A stretch of DNA of 64,000 bases from Streptomyces sp. Edi2 (GCF_040253635.1 NZ_JBEJGX010000003.1:4030001-4094000); one strand, 5' to 3'. Counted from the first letter of the stretch, positions 8,163-16,892 are shown. The notes: generated from the letters alone by a model not told the origin. A program made the numbers and translations.

Positions 8163-8867
8163 TCACCCCCTGGCGACCGACCGCCCCTGCCGGCCGATGA
8201 GCCCGCCGGGTGCCCACCGTTCGCCCTCCATCAGACGACCGAGGCCCGCCCAGACGAAGTTCATCATCGTGGCCGCCGTGTCCTTCGCCGACGGATGCTC
8301 CCCCTCCCCCGAAGGCCCCTCGTCCGTACGGAGGTTGGCCCACCCGGCCAGGGACTCGGCCGCGCCTACCAGGGCGTGGGCAAGCCCGGCGACCTCCCGC
8401 TCGTCCAGCTCGCCGACGCAGCCCGCCTCCTTTGCGGCCGCACCGATCAACCCCGTCACAAATGCGACGATCTCCCCCCGCACCACAGCCACTTCACGCA
8501 CAAACGGCTCACCGTGCGTCCGCGCCTGCTGGTGGAGTACGGCCCAGCTGTCCGGATACTCGGCGGTGTGCGCGAAGAACCCGCGCAGACCGCTCCACAA
8601 CTGCCGGTCGGCCGTCGCCCCCGGCTCCACGGCCGCCGTCACAGCCGCCACCAGCGCCTCCGACTCCCGCCGGATCACCGCGCTGAACAGGTCTTCCTTC
8701 GAATTCAGGTAGAGATAGACCAGCGGCTTGGAGACCCCCGCCGCCTCGGCAATCTCGTCCATCGAGGCCGCCGCATAACCACGCCGTGCGAACGTCAGCA
8801 CCGCGGCGTCCAGCATCTGCTGCTCCCGGACCGCGCGCGGCACCCGCTTGCTCTTCACAGCTCCCAC
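8163..8867 (-). CDS. TetR-family transcriptional regulator
   Basis: A 234-residue regulator. The N-terminal TetR helix-turn-helix (about residues 14-60) reads QQMLDAAVLTFARRGYAAAS followed by the recognition-helix segment AGVSKPLVYLYLNSKEDLF. The C-terminal ligand domain is helical and not diagnostic. Start GTG 8867 has GGAGGG 9 nt upstream. A TTACT-N4-AGTAA site sits 27 nt upstream of the start and a near-identical one at 7701-7714 in front of the acyl-CoA ligase gene. By analogy with TetR regulators of fatty-acid metabolism it may sense an acyl-CoA, which is inference. Confidence 0.9.
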   Translation of the reverse strand: MGAVKSKRVPRAVREQQMLDAAVLTFARRGYAAASMDEIAEAAGVSKPLVYLYLNSKEDLFSAVIRRESEALVAAVTAAVEPGATADRQLWSGLRGFFAHTAEYPDSWAVLHQQARTHGEPFVREVAVVRGEIVAFVTGLIGAAAKEAGCVGELDEREVAGLAHALVGAAESLAGWANLRTDEGPSGEGEHPSAKDTAATMMNFVWAGLGRLMEGERWAPGGLIGRQGRSVARG

Positions 8868-8893
8868 CCTGAATGTCCCTCCGTCCCGCCCCT

Positions 8894-8907
8894 TTACTGC
8901 AAAGTAA
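8894..8907. promoter_or_regulatory. TTACT-N4-AGTAA operator upstream of the TetR gene
   Basis: TTACTGCAAAGTAA differs from the perfect palindrome at 7701-7714 only in the central 4 bases. Its position in the tetR leader suggests autoregulation. The rest of 8868-9135 has no gene; it contains a short GCCAAY hexamer run at 9055-9084 just before the hydrolase gene. Confidence 0.6.
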
Positions 8908-9135
8908 GTTTACGATCTTCGCCTCCCGGCCCCATCTCCCTTGACACGTTCCCGACATGACGAGACGCTACGTCTCGTCGCGCTGGCCCCTGTGGATGCC
9001 CATCCGGTGCGAATCCGGCCGCGGCTGCCCCATACGACTGCGGCCGCAGTCCCAGCCAACGCCAATGCCAATGCCAATGCCACGGCTGCGATGCCCGCGT
9101 GCCAGTGTGCCCGCCCCCTCCTGGAGGACAGCCCC

Positions 9136-10014
9136 ATGCAGCAGTTCATCGACGCAGCCCCCGGCATCCGCCTGTGGACCGAGCAGCGCGGTGCCGCCGA
9201 TACGGATCCCTTACTCCTGATCATGGGCGCCCAGGCAAGTGCCGTCGGCTGGCCCGAGCCACTGGTCGATGCGCTTGCCGCGCACCACCGGGTCATCCGC
9301 TACGACCACCGCGACACCGGCCGCTCGACCTGGCCCTTCGAGGAACAGCCGTACCGGATCGCCGATCTCGCGGATGACGTGATCGCGGTCCTGGACGGGC
9401 TGGGTATCGACCGGGCTCACATCGTCGGCATGTCATTGGGCGGCATGCTGGCCCAGATGGTGCTGGCGGACCACCCCGACCGACTGCTCAGCGCCACTCT
9501 CATCAGCACCAGTGCTCTCAGCAGCACCCCGTACACCCGCCCGGACGGCGCCAAGATCCCGGTCGACGAGTTGCCGGGCATCGCACCCGAGCTCCTGGAG
9601 CTGTGGGCCCGCCCGGCCGAGGATCACGGACAGGCGGCAGAGATGCAGCGCCGGATCGAACACTGTCGGATACTCGCCGGTAGCCAATTGCCTTTCGACA
9701 CCGACTCTTTCCGCGCTCTTGAACAGCGCGTCATCGAGCACACCGGGCACTACCGGGCGAGCACCGCACACGGCCGTGCGGCACACGACGGGATGCTCCG
9801 CACGGACCAGCTCACCCAAAACGAGGTGCCGGCGCTCGTGATCTGCGCCCCCGCCGACCCGGTCTTCCCGCCGCCGCACCCCCAGCACCTCGCACAGTGC
9901 GTCCGCGGCGCGTCCCTTGTCGAGATCCCGGGGATGGGACATGCCCTGCCGCCCGCCGTACTCGGGCCACTCGCCACGGCGATCCTGGGCCGTACGGGAG
10001 GGGCGGAGGGCTGA
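9136..10014 (+). CDS. Alpha/beta-fold hydrolase
   Basis: A 292-residue single-domain alpha/beta hydrolase. The nucleophile elbow GMSLGG places the catalytic Ser at 100. The oxyanion/lid region follows LLLIMGAQASAVGWP, and a C-terminal GMGHALP segment supplies the probable catalytic His. ATG 9136 is preceded by GGAGGA 7 nt upstream; the upstream in-frame extension is low-complexity and was rejected. It resembles the epoxide hydrolase/haloperoxidase-like subgroup often annotated as RdmC-like esterases. Substrate unknown. It stands alone, transcribed away from the TetR gene. Confidence 0.85.
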   Translation: MQQFIDAAPGIRLWTEQRGAADTDPLLLIMGAQASAVGWPEPLVDALAAHHRVIRYDHRDTGRSTWPFEEQPYRIADLADDVIAVLDGLGIDRAHIVGMSLGGMLAQMVLADHPDRLLSATLISTSALSSTPYTRPDGAKIPVDELPGIAPELLELWARPAEDHGQAAEMQRRIEHCRILAGSQLPFDTDSFRALEQRVIEHTGHYRASTAHGRAAHDGMLRTDQLTQNEVPALVICAPADPVFPPPHPQHLAQCVRGASLVEIPGMGHALPPAVLGPLATAILGRTGGAEG

Positions 10015-10279
10015 GCGGAAAGCCCGGACACGAACGCGGAGGTGCCCCGGCCTTGGGGCAAGAACGGGCCCGGGCCGCGCCGTCTAGCACGCCGCACGAG
10101 CAGCGGACGAGGGGGCGTTCCGTGAGGCATCGGGAAGACCAAGACCACGGCCGGGCTGCCGGGCCCGGCCGGTGCGCAGCCGCCCCGTGCCACCAGGGCA
10201 TTCGTCCACACCGTGGCGGGCGGCCGTGCGGATGCGTCTCGATGGCCCGCCGTCCACGCCCATCCGGGTTGCCTGACGG
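10015..10279. other. Intergenic stretch before the decayed Ig gene
   Basis: No supported gene. A small hairpin, TGCCCC and GGGGCA around a 6-nt loop at 10043-10060, lies shortly after the hydrolase stop and may be its terminator. The rest is GC-rich sequence open in several frames without a recognisable product. Confidence 0.45.
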
Positions 10280-10905
10280 CGCGGCGTCGATCAATTCCGG
10301 TGGTGGCGGGGGGCGGGCGGCGTGTCCGGCGGTGGCGGTGGCGCCACCGCCACCACCGACGTGCTGTTCTCGGGTGGCGGTGGCCGTGGCGGGGCGGCGG
10401 ATCGAGCGCCGGGCCGGCGGGCAGTACCTTCGCCACCGGTGCGAACACCGAGAACGGGCACGTCACCCTCACCTACACGACGGCCTCCCAGCCCGTCACC
10501 ACCTACCTCAAGTCGAAGCCGAACCCCTCCCGGCCGGGAGAACCGGTCAAGCTGACGGACCGCGTCTGCCCGTCCCACCCCGCATCCGGCGCGCCCCGTC
10601 CGACAGGCACCGTCAGTTTCACGGTCGACGGCACCCACGTGGGGACGGCGCAGCTGCGGCCCGACGGCGACAACTGCAGCGTCGCCGAACTGACCGTCAG
10701 GATCCTCGGCGCCGGCACCCGCACCCTCACCGCGGCCTACTCCGGTGACACCAACTACCGGTCCAACCGCGGCAACCCTGAAACCCTCACCCATGTCGTC
10801 AGGCGGTGCGGTGACCGGGAGCACGACCACGACCACGGCGGCAAGGGCAACAGCAAATGGGGCGTCCATGGGTCGAAGGCCTGCCCGCCCCGGGCTCGTA
10901 TGTGA
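10280..10905 (+). pseudogene. Decayed Gly-rich / Ig-like repeat secreted protein
   Basis: Pieces of one protein are spread over three frames. INSGGGGG near 10290 is in one frame, VSGGGGGATATTDVLFSGGGG from 10322 in the second (one residue omitted here at the end), and GGGSSAGPAGSTFATG from about 10395 in the third. The last frame continues into a good Ig-like domain (Big_3 type: PNPSRPGEPVKL, GTVSFTVDG and AAYSGDTNY segments, about 10510-10800). No signal peptide or start codon with a ribosome site is visible. I read this as a Gly-rich plus Ig-like cell-surface protein inactivated by at least two frameshifts. Sequencing error in the G-rich tract is the alternative. Confidence 0.5.
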
Positions 10906-11298
10906 TCGGAACAGTTCGCCGGCGGGCCCTCGGCTCAAAGAGACAGGGGCGCAGTCGAAGCGAGCTCAGCCGGGCGGCCGACGGCACGGAGACCTCCCGC
11001 TCCGCGCCGTCGGCCGCGACCGCGACCGCGACCGCGACCGCGTCAAGCCTGATGCTGGTGGAGCCGTTGGCAGGAGGCCTTCGTCTGTCAGCCACCGCGA
11101 GACCCCGGCCGCAATACGAAGCCGGCCAGAAATACACTCATGGGATGGAAGCGGCACAGGACTCGGCACGGGCAGCTGTCGAACGGGCCGCTGAGCGCGG
11201 CCACTTCAACCATTCCACCGTGACGGACCTCTCGCATTCCGCCTCGGACGCCGCCATGGACGGGCACACCTCGGGGGCGCAGTGGGAGGACGCTCGTC
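10906..11298. other. 393-bp gap between the Ig pseudogene and the lipoprotein
   Basis: No supported gene. A short open frame from 11145 runs into the lipoprotein start (stop at 11304-11306), but it has no ribosome site and no recognisable product. A GCGACC hexamer repeat lies at 11016-11039. Confidence 0.4.
11016..11039. repeat. GCGACC tandem hexamer, 4 copies
   Basis: Four exact head-to-tail copies of GCGACC in a non-coding region. This is a short microsatellite-like tract without a visible function. Confidence 0.8.
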
Positions 11299-11907
11299 AT
11301 GGCTGACCAGGTGGCCAAGCCCCGGAACACCGCTTCACGGGTACCGGCTTGGCGGCGGACGGCTGCATCGGCTTCAGCGTCAGCTGCCGCCGTGCTCAGC
11401 TTCACCCTGCTCGCGTCCGGTTGTGGCGGTCCGCAGGTCAACTACGCCATACCGAAGGACCTTTGCGGCATCCCCGTGAGCCGGGACCTGATTCGCCCCT
11501 TCTTTCCCCCGGGAGACCGGGTCGAGTTCGACGGTGACGCCTTCCCTGACGACAGCAAAGCCGAGTTCTTCTGCCAGTACTACGTCGACGGGAACACAGC
11601 GCTGTCAGTGGACGCAACACGGAATTCGGAGAACGTAACTGCGGCGCAAGTCGTGAAAGGCGACGTCAGGCATACGGACCTCAAATCCTGGGCACGGCCT
11701 GACGGGCACATAGCAGGCTACTCCGGGAGCGCCTTGGGAACCAGCAGCTGTTCCGGAGCGCCGTCCGACAGCCGCAGCCGGCCGGCCCGCAGCTTCACGC
11801 TGGAAATCTCCGTCAATAACTTCACCAGCACGAAAGCGCTGCGTCCTAAGCTGGAAAAACTCATGGACACCCTGCTTCCCAAGGCAGCCCGCGCCAGAGG
11901 CTGCTAG
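11299..11907 (+). CDS. DUF3558-like secreted lipoprotein
   Basis: A 202-residue protein with a long N-region ending in twin Arg (WRRTAAS), a hydrophobic stretch and a lipobox LASGC, Cys near residue 40. The mature part has several Cys (LCGIP, FFCQYY, SSCSG, the C-terminal RGC) and the layout of Streptomyces lipoproteins of the DUF3558 type: a DLC motif, a CxY strand and a final helix. Location is predicted to be outer membrane face. It converges on the symporter gene; a hairpin at 11960-11993 separates them. Function unknown. Confidence 0.75.
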   Translation: MADQVAKPRNTASRVPAWRRTAASASASAAAVLSFTLLASGCGGPQVNYAIPKDLCGIPVSRDLIRPFFPPGDRVEFDGDAFPDDSKAEFFCQYYVDGNTALSVDATRNSENVTAAQVVKGDVRHTDLKSWARPDGHIAGYSGSALGTSSCSGAPSDSRSRPARSFTLEISVNNFTSTKALRPKLEKLMDTLLPKAARARGC

Positions 11908-11959
11908 GGCGTGTCCGATGGGTCAGGCCGAGGACGTGCACGCACGACGGATCGGCAAC

Positions 11960-11993
11960 GACGGCGCCCCGGCCAATGGCTGAGGGCGCCGTC
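11960..11993. terminator. Stem-loop between convergent genes
   Basis: A perfect 10-bp stem (GACGGCGCCC paired with GGGCGCCGTC) around a 14-nt loop, between the lipoprotein stop at 11907 and the symporter stop at 12065. Confidence 0.65.
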
Positions 11994-12064
11994 CGTCCGC
12001 TCGGCCGTGCGCCGGAAGTAACCCAGGCTCACAGCCAGGACTCTTGGCGTGACCGCCAGTTCCG

Positions 12065-13429
12065 CTATCCAGCGACTGCCGGAGCAGGAACCGTCACCTT
12101 CTGCTCGGCGGACATGGCGTCTCCGCCGCCCAGGCCCGCGCCCTCGGCGTTGTTGTACGCGTCGCGGTCCAGGATCTTCTCCCTGGCGGAGACCAGGATC
12201 GGGATGACCGACTGGCCGGCCACGTTGGTGGCCGTGCGCATCATGTCCAGGATCGGGTCGATGGCCATCAGCAGGCCGACGCCCTCCAGGGGCAGGCCCA
12301 GCGTGGAGAGGGTCAGCGTCAGCATCACCGTCGCGCCGGTGAGACCGGCGGTGGCGGCGGAGCCGATGACGGAGACGAAGGCGATCAGGACGTAGTCGCC
12401 GATGCCGAGGGGGACGTCGAAGATCTGGGCGATGAAGATCGCGGCGATCGCCGGGTAGATCGAGGCGCAGCCGTCCATCTTGGTGGTCGAGCCGAACGGC
12501 ACCGCGAAGGAGGCGTACTCCCGCGGCACACCGAGGCGCTCGGTGACCTGCTGGGTGACCGGCATGGTGCCGACCGAGGAGCGGGAGACGAAGGCCAGCT
12601 GGATGGCGGGCCAGGCGCCGCGGAAGAACTGCAGCGGGTTGACCTTGGCGACGGTCGACAGCAGCAGCGGGTAGACGCCGAAGAGGACGAGCGCGCAGCC
12701 GGCGTAGATGTCGACGGTGAAGGTCGCGTACTTGCCGATCAGGTTCCAGCCGTACGTCGCGATGGCGTTGCCGATGAGGCCGACGGTGCCGATCGGGGCG
12801 AGGCGGATGACCCACCACAGGGCCTTCTGGAGCAGTTCGAGGACCGAGCGGCTGATCGCGAGGACCGGCTCGGCCTTCTCGCCGAGCTGGAGCGCCGCGA
12901 TGCCGGCCACGGCGGCCATGAAGACGATCTGCAGGACGTTGAGCTCGGTGAACGGCGTGATGATGTCGGTGGGGACGATGCCGGTCAGGAAGTCGATCCA
13001 GGAGCCCGCGTGGTCGGGGAGCTTGCCGTCCTTCGGAGTCAGGCCGGTGCCCGCGCCCGGGTTGGTGAGCAGGCCGATTGCCAGGCCGATCGCGACGGCG
13101 ATCAGCGAGGTGGCCATGAACCACAGCAGGGTGCGGCTGGCGAGCCGGGCGGCGTTGTTGACCTGCCGCAGATTGGTGATCGACACCAGGATCGCGAAGA
13201 AGACCAGCGGGGCCACGGCGAGCTTCAGCAGCTGGACGAAGAGGTCGCCGATGTGCTGCAGCGTGGTGGTGAGCCAGCCGAGGTCACCGCTCTTGGCGAT
13301 CCAGCCGAGCAGCACGCCCAGGGCGAGGCCGGCCAGGATCTGCGCCCAGAATGGGACCTTGGGTATCCGGGAGGACTTGGGGGTCTGGGGAGCCTGTGAG
13401 GGCTCGGCGGTCTCGGCAGACGTGGACAA
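12065..13429 (-). CDS. Dicarboxylate/amino acid:cation symporter (DAACS, DctA/GltP type)
   Basis: A roughly 454-residue integral membrane transporter moving dicarboxylates or acidic amino acids with Na+ or H+. Family hallmarks are the Ser-rich hairpin SRSSVGTMPVT, the GSTTKMDGC motif with the substrate/Na+ site, and a late NVAGQS segment. About eight transmembrane segments are visible. TTG 13429 is favoured because GGAG lies 8 nt upstream; GTG 13438 is an alternative that would sit on the ribosome site. Transcribed leftward, alone, downstream of a strong hairpin at 13802-13847. Confidence 0.88.
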   Translation of the reverse strand: MSTSAETAEPSQAPQTPKSSRIPKVPFWAQILAGLALGVLLGWIAKSGDLGWLTTTLQHIGDLFVQLLKLAVAPLVFFAILVSITNLRQVNNAARLASRTLLWFMATSLIAVAIGLAIGLLTNPGAGTGLTPKDGKLPDHAGSWIDFLTGIVPTDIITPFTELNVLQIVFMAAVAGIAALQLGEKAEPVLAISRSVLELLQKALWWVIRLAPIGTVGLIGNAIATYGWNLIGKYATFTVDIYAGCALVLFGVYPLLLSTVAKVNPLQFFRGAWPAIQLAFVSRSSVGTMPVTQQVTERLGVPREYASFAVPFGSTTKMDGCASIYPAIAAIFIAQIFDVPLGIGDYVLIAFVSVIGSAATAGLTGATVMLTLTLSTLGLPLEGVGLLMAIDPILDMMRTATNVAGQSVIPILVSAREKILDRDAYNNAEGAGLGGGDAMSAEQKVTVPAPAVAG

Positions 13430-13724
13430 CGGACACACTCCGGGGACAGGGGAGACGTCGGGGACGTCAAGGACGGCGGGACGGCGAAAAGAAGCGCGCC
13501 AAAAAGGAGAGCGGCTGCAGGGCAGACGCGGCGGGGGCCTCTCCCGCCCGGAGGGGTCGGGGAGAAGATCTCCGGCCGCTGGGGAAAGCGGTCAGCGGCG
13601 GCAACAGGCCGCGGACATACAGCGGCAGAGATCGACGTGCAGGCGCGCCACGAGCGGAGTGCTCCTGGGGGACGAGGGCGCGGCTGCTGTCTTCATGTCA
13701 CGTACATTAACACTTGAACTTTGA

Positions 13725-13751
13725 GGAACCCAAAGAAAATCTTTGGGTTCC
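13725..13751. promoter_or_regulatory. Perfect 12-bp stem, 3-nt loop hairpin
   Basis: GGAACCCAAAGA and its exact complement flank a loop of AAA. It is unusually AT-rich for this genome and lies about 300 bp upstream of the symporter start. It may be a second terminator of the DUF4229 gene or an operator for the symporter gene; the sequence alone does not decide. Confidence 0.5.
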
Positions 13752-13801
13752 GGGGGGACCGGCGGGGAGGCGGGCGCACCGGACCATCCGTCAGGAACGC
13801 G

Positions 13802-13847
13802 ACAGGCGCCCGGCCATGGAGCGGAATCCATGGCGCCGGGCGCCTGT
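13802..13847. terminator. Strong stem-loop after the DUF4229 gene
   Basis: A 12-bp outer stem (13802-13813 with 13836-13847) continues into a 6-bp CCATGG inner stem with a 2-nt bulge. It lies 78 nt beyond the DUF4229 stop in the direction of transcription. Confidence 0.7.
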
Positions 13848-13924
13848 GGTGGAGAAGCGGCTGTGAGGCGTCTTACATAAGGTCCAGGCCTTTGCCGGCC
13901 CCGTCCGTTACCGGGACTCGTCCC

Positions 13925-14215
13925 CTACTGGGCCCCGTCCTCCTGGCCGGCGTTGGCCATGAGGCGCTCGCGCTGCCGGTCGACCTTGGTGACGATCTGC
14001 TCGGACATCGCATCCCGCTGCTTGCGCAGCAGCACGAAGCTGAGCGGCGCGGAGATCACGATGGCGAGCAGCAGCAGCCAGACGGTGTTGGAGGCACCGA
14101 CGGCGAGCGGGATGACGTGGACGTACGCCAGCGCCCACACCACGGCGAACGAGGCGACGAAGAGGCCGATGCGAAGGGCGGTGTAGCGGAGCGTGGCGAA
14201 GTTGTGGCTACTCAC
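13925..14215 (-). CDS. DUF4229 small membrane protein
   Basis: A 96-residue protein with two hydrophobic segments, roughly residues 15-36 and 42-62, followed by a charged cytoplasmic tail (RKQRDAMSEQIV). This is the DUF4229 layout found next to menaquinone genes in many actinobacteria. GTG 14215 is preceded by GAGAAGG. Function unknown. Its place just before the mqnE region is consistent with a membrane role linked to menaquinone synthesis, but that is only context. Confidence 0.8.
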   Translation of the reverse strand: MSSHNFATLRYTALRIGLFVASFAVVWALAYVHVIPLAVGASNTVWLLLLAIVISAPLSFVLLRKQRDAMSEQIVTKVDRQRERLMANAGQEDGAQ

Positions 14216-14353
14216 GGATGGGACCTTCTCCTCAACGGCAACCTAAAGGGTCTGCATCCAGTCAAGCACAGCGCTTCGGGCGATCTTCGTGGACCCTGCC
14301 GGGGACGCGCCCGGGACCGGCGGACCCGCCCCGGACCGGCCGCCCGCCCCCGG

Positions 14354-14878
14354 TCACCCCAGTTCCAGCCACATGGTGACGTCATCACGGAATTCACCGT
14401 CGCCCAGCTTGATCGCGCCGGGGACGCGTCCGACCTCTTGGTAGCCGCAGGCCTCGTAGAAGCGGTGGACGCCGGTGCCGCCGCGGCAGGTGAGACGGAG
14501 CGCGGTGACGCCGTCGAAGGTGCGGGCGGCGTCGGCGACCGCGGCCATCAGCCGGCGGCCGGCGCCCTGTCCCTGGAGGGAGGGGTGGACCATGACCGTG
14601 TAGACCCACAGCCAGTGCGTCATCAGGCGGTGGCCGTTGAAGGTGAGGAAGGCCGTGGCCAGCACCCGGCCGTCCGCGTCCCGGCCGGCCATCAGACGGG
14701 TACGGCCCTCGGCCATGGCCGTCAGGTGCGTGAGCAGATCGGGGCGGACCTCCTCGGGCGACACCGGCGGGAGGAAACCGACCGCGCCGCCGGCGTTGGA
14801 GACATCGGCCCACAACGCGCATATCCCGTCGCGGAGTCCGGGGGTGACGGAAGGGTCCAGGTCGAAACGCACGTCCAT
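14354..14878 (-). CDS. GNAT-family N-acetyltransferase
   Basis: A 174-residue single GNAT domain. The acetyl-CoA pyrophosphate-binding loop QGQGAGRRL lies in motif A after VYTVMVHPSL, near residues 100-110. A C-terminal FYEACGYQEVGRVPGA segment forms motif B. Substrate not predictable. A 138-bp gap without gene signals separates it from the DUF4229 gene, and the mqnE gene follows, all on the minus strand. Confidence 0.85.
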   Translation of the reverse strand: MDVRFDLDPSVTPGLRDGICALWADVSNAGGAVGFLPPVSPEEVRPDLLTHLTAMAEGRTRLMAGRDADGRVLATAFLTFNGHRLMTHWLWVYTVMVHPSLQGQGAGRRLMAAVADAARTFDGVTALRLTCRGGTGVHRFYEACGYQEVGRVPGAIKLGDGEFRDDVTMWLELG

Positions 14879-14922
14879 GACCCGGACCCTAACCCTCCCT
14901 GCCGGCAGCGCTTCCGCGCAGG

Positions 14923-16098
14923 TCAGACGCGCATCGCCTGGGGGGATTCGCGGCGGTCCGGGTCGGGGCCCGGGTACTCGCGGATGGCCTCGTAGCGGGT
15001 GTTGCGCTCGATGGGGCGGAAGCCGGCGTCGCGGATCAGGTCGAGCAGGTCCTCACGGGTCAGCTTGTTGGGCGTGCCGTAGTTGTCCGCGTCGTGCGTG
15101 ATCTTGTACTCGACGACCGAGCCGTCCATGTCGTCCGCGCCGTGCTGCAGCGCGAGCTGGGTGGTCTGCAGGCCGTGCATCACCCAGAAGCACTTCACGT
15201 GCGGGACGTTGTCGAAGAGGAGGCGGGAGACCGCGAAGGTCTTCAGGGCCTCGGCGCCGGTCGCCATGGTCGTCCGGGCCTGGAGCTTGTTGCGGACCTT
15301 GCCGTCCTGCATGTCCACGAAGTCGTGCTGGTAGCGCAGCGGGATGAAGACCTGGAAGCCGCCGGTCTCGTCCTGGAGCTCACGCAGCCGCAGAACGTGG
15401 TCGACGCGGTGGCGCGGCTCCTCGATGTGCCCGTAGAGCATCGTCGAGGGGGTCTTGAGGCCCTTCTCGTGGGCGAGGCGGTGGATCCGCGACCAGTCCT
15501 CCCAGTGGGTGCGGTGGTCGACGATGTGCTGCCGGACCTCCCAGTCGAAGATCTCGGCGCCGCCGCCGGTCAGCGACTCCAGGCCGGCGTCGATCAGCTC
15601 GTCGAGGATCTCGGAGGCGGTCAGGCCCGAGATGGTCTCGAAGTGGTGGATCTCGGTGGCGGTGAAGGCCTTGAGGGAGACCTCCGGGAGGGCTTCCTTG
15701 AGGGCCTTGAGGGAGCGCGGGTAGTAGCGCCACGGCAGGGTCGGGTGCAGACCGTTGACGATGTGCAGCTCGGTGAGGTTGTCGCCCTCCATCGCCTTGG
15801 CGAGGCGGACGGCCTCCTCGATGCGCATCGTGTACGCGTCCTTCTCGCCCGGCTTGCGCTGGAAGGAGCAGTAGGCGCACGACGCGGTGCACACATTCGT
15901 CATGTTGAGGTGGCGGTTGACGTTGAAGTGGACGACGTCGCCGTTCTTGCGCGTGCGCACCTCGTGGGCGAGGCCGCCCAGCCATGCCAGGTCGTCGGAC
16001 TCGTAGAGGGCGATACCGTCCTCGCGGGTCAGCCGCTCCCCGGCGTGGACCTTCGCCTCCAGCTCACGCTTGAGGCCCACATCCATCGACGCAGCCAT
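14923..16098 (-). CDS. mqnE: Aminofutalosine synthase MqnE (radical SAM)
   Basis: A 391-residue radical SAM enzyme. The CxxxCxxC cluster motif is CTASCAYC (Cys70, Cys74, Cys77), following HFNVNRHLNMTNV, which is specific for the MqnE/MqnC/CofGH group. MqnE adds an adenosyl radical to the MqnA product and makes aminofutalosine, an early step of the futalosine menaquinone pathway. ATG 16098 has GGGAGG upstream; the longer frame adds a non-conserved basic segment. Neighbouring UbiX-, UbiA- and UbiD-type genes encode later steps of the same pathway, which supports the MqnE rather than CofH assignment. Confidence 0.92.
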   Translation of the reverse strand: MAASMDVGLKRELEAKVHAGERLTREDGIALYESDDLAWLGGLAHEVRTRKNGDVVHFNVNRHLNMTNVCTASCAYCSFQRKPGEKDAYTMRIEEAVRLAKAMEGDNLTELHIVNGLHPTLPWRYYPRSLKALKEALPEVSLKAFTATEIHHFETISGLTASEILDELIDAGLESLTGGGAEIFDWEVRQHIVDHRTHWEDWSRIHRLAHEKGLKTPSTMLYGHIEEPRHRVDHVLRLRELQDETGGFQVFIPLRYQHDFVDMQDGKVRNKLQARTTMATGAEALKTFAVSRLLFDNVPHVKCFWVMHGLQTTQLALQHGADDMDGSVVEYKITHDADNYGTPNKLTREDLLDLIRDAGFRPIERNTRYEAIREYPGPDPDRRESPQAMRV

Positions 16099-16230
16099 CC
16101 GGTCGCCTCCCAGTCTCTGCCGTATTCGGTGCCGTTCCGGTGCCTTGTCCGGAGCCGGAAACGGGCTCCGACGAGCGTACTCCCCCATGGCAGGGGCGGA
16201 CGGGGGCCCCTTGGCGCGCCCGTCCGCTCC

Positions 16231-16250
16231 CGGGCGCCGAGCGGCGCCCG
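16231..16250. terminator. Stem-loop after the Lrp gene
   Basis: A perfect 8-bp stem (CGGGCGCC/GGCGCCCG) with a 4-nt loop, 56 nt downstream of the Lrp gene stop and upstream of mqnE, in the direction of minus-strand transcription. Confidence 0.55.
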
Positions 16251-16305
16251 GTGGCCGGTGGGCCTGCCCGCCCGCCGTCCGGTGGGCCCGCCCGGCCTCC
16301 GCGTC

Positions 16306-16764
16306 CTACTCGGCCTCCTCGGGCAGCTGGCCGACGCGGTTCTCCCACTTGGTGGAGAGCACGATCGTGGTGCGCGTACGGGAGACACCCTTGGTGCCGG
16401 ACAGCCGCCGGATGGTGCGCTCCAGCCCGTCGACGTCCCCCACCCGCACCTTGAGCATGTACGAGTCGTCGCCGGCGATGAACCAGCAGTCCTCGATCTC
16501 CTCGAGGTCGCGCAGCCGCTGCGCGACGTCCTCGTGGTCGGTGGCGTCCGACAGCGAGATGCCCACCAGCGCCGTGACACCGAGGCCGAGCGAGGCGGCG
16601 TCCACCGTCGCGCGGTAACCGGTGATCACACCCGCCGCTTCGAGGCGGTTGATCCGGTCCGTGACGCTGGGCCCGGAGAGGCCGACGAGCCGGCCGAGCT
16701 CGGCATACGAGGCCCGGCCGTTCTCGCGAAGTGCCTGGATGAGCTGCCTATCCACCGCGTCCAT
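16306..16764 (-). CDS. Lrp/AsnC-family transcriptional regulator
   Basis: A 152-residue regulator. The N-terminal winged HTH (VDRQLIQALRENGRASYAEL then LSGPSVTDRINRLEAAGVI, about residues 4-48) is followed by a RAM/AsnC ligand-binding domain with the GDDSYMLKV core. Proteins of this family form octamers that sense amino acids. It sits between mqnE and a divergent small gene at 16893. The AT-richer gap 16765-16892 probably contains its operator. Control of the menaquinone cluster is possible but not shown. Confidence 0.9.
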   Translation of the reverse strand: MDAVDRQLIQALRENGRASYAELGRLVGLSGPSVTDRINRLEAAGVITGYRATVDAASLGLGVTALVGISLSDATDHEDVAQRLRDLEEIEDCWFIAGDDSYMLKVRVGDVDGLERTIRRLSGTKGVSRTRTTIVLSTKWENRVGQLPEEAE

Positions 16765-16892
16765 GCCCTCAAGCCTTCCAATCTTTACGCATATTCGGGT
16801 TCTGCATGTAGAATCTAAGGCATACAGGGCCTTGACCCTGTGAATCTTTCAGTCGATCACGACGATCACAGACGATCCCAGGAGTTGTCACC

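Larger units (their letters stand above)
13430..13924. other. 495-bp leader/intergenic region of the symporter gene
   Basis: No gene is supported. It holds two hairpins (13725-13751 and 13802-13847) and an AT-richer patch near 13695-13725 that could carry the symporter promoter (transcription leftward). Confidence 0.5.

Noticed and set aside
11145..11306. Short frame overlapping the start of the lipoprotein gene at 11299
   Set aside because: No ribosome site and no recognisable product; the overlap with the lipoprotein start is suggestive but not enough.
11905..11925. Sequence resembling a Streptomyces IS inverted repeat after the lipoprotein stop
   Set aside because: Only one short end-like stretch is visible, with no partner end and no transposase nearby.
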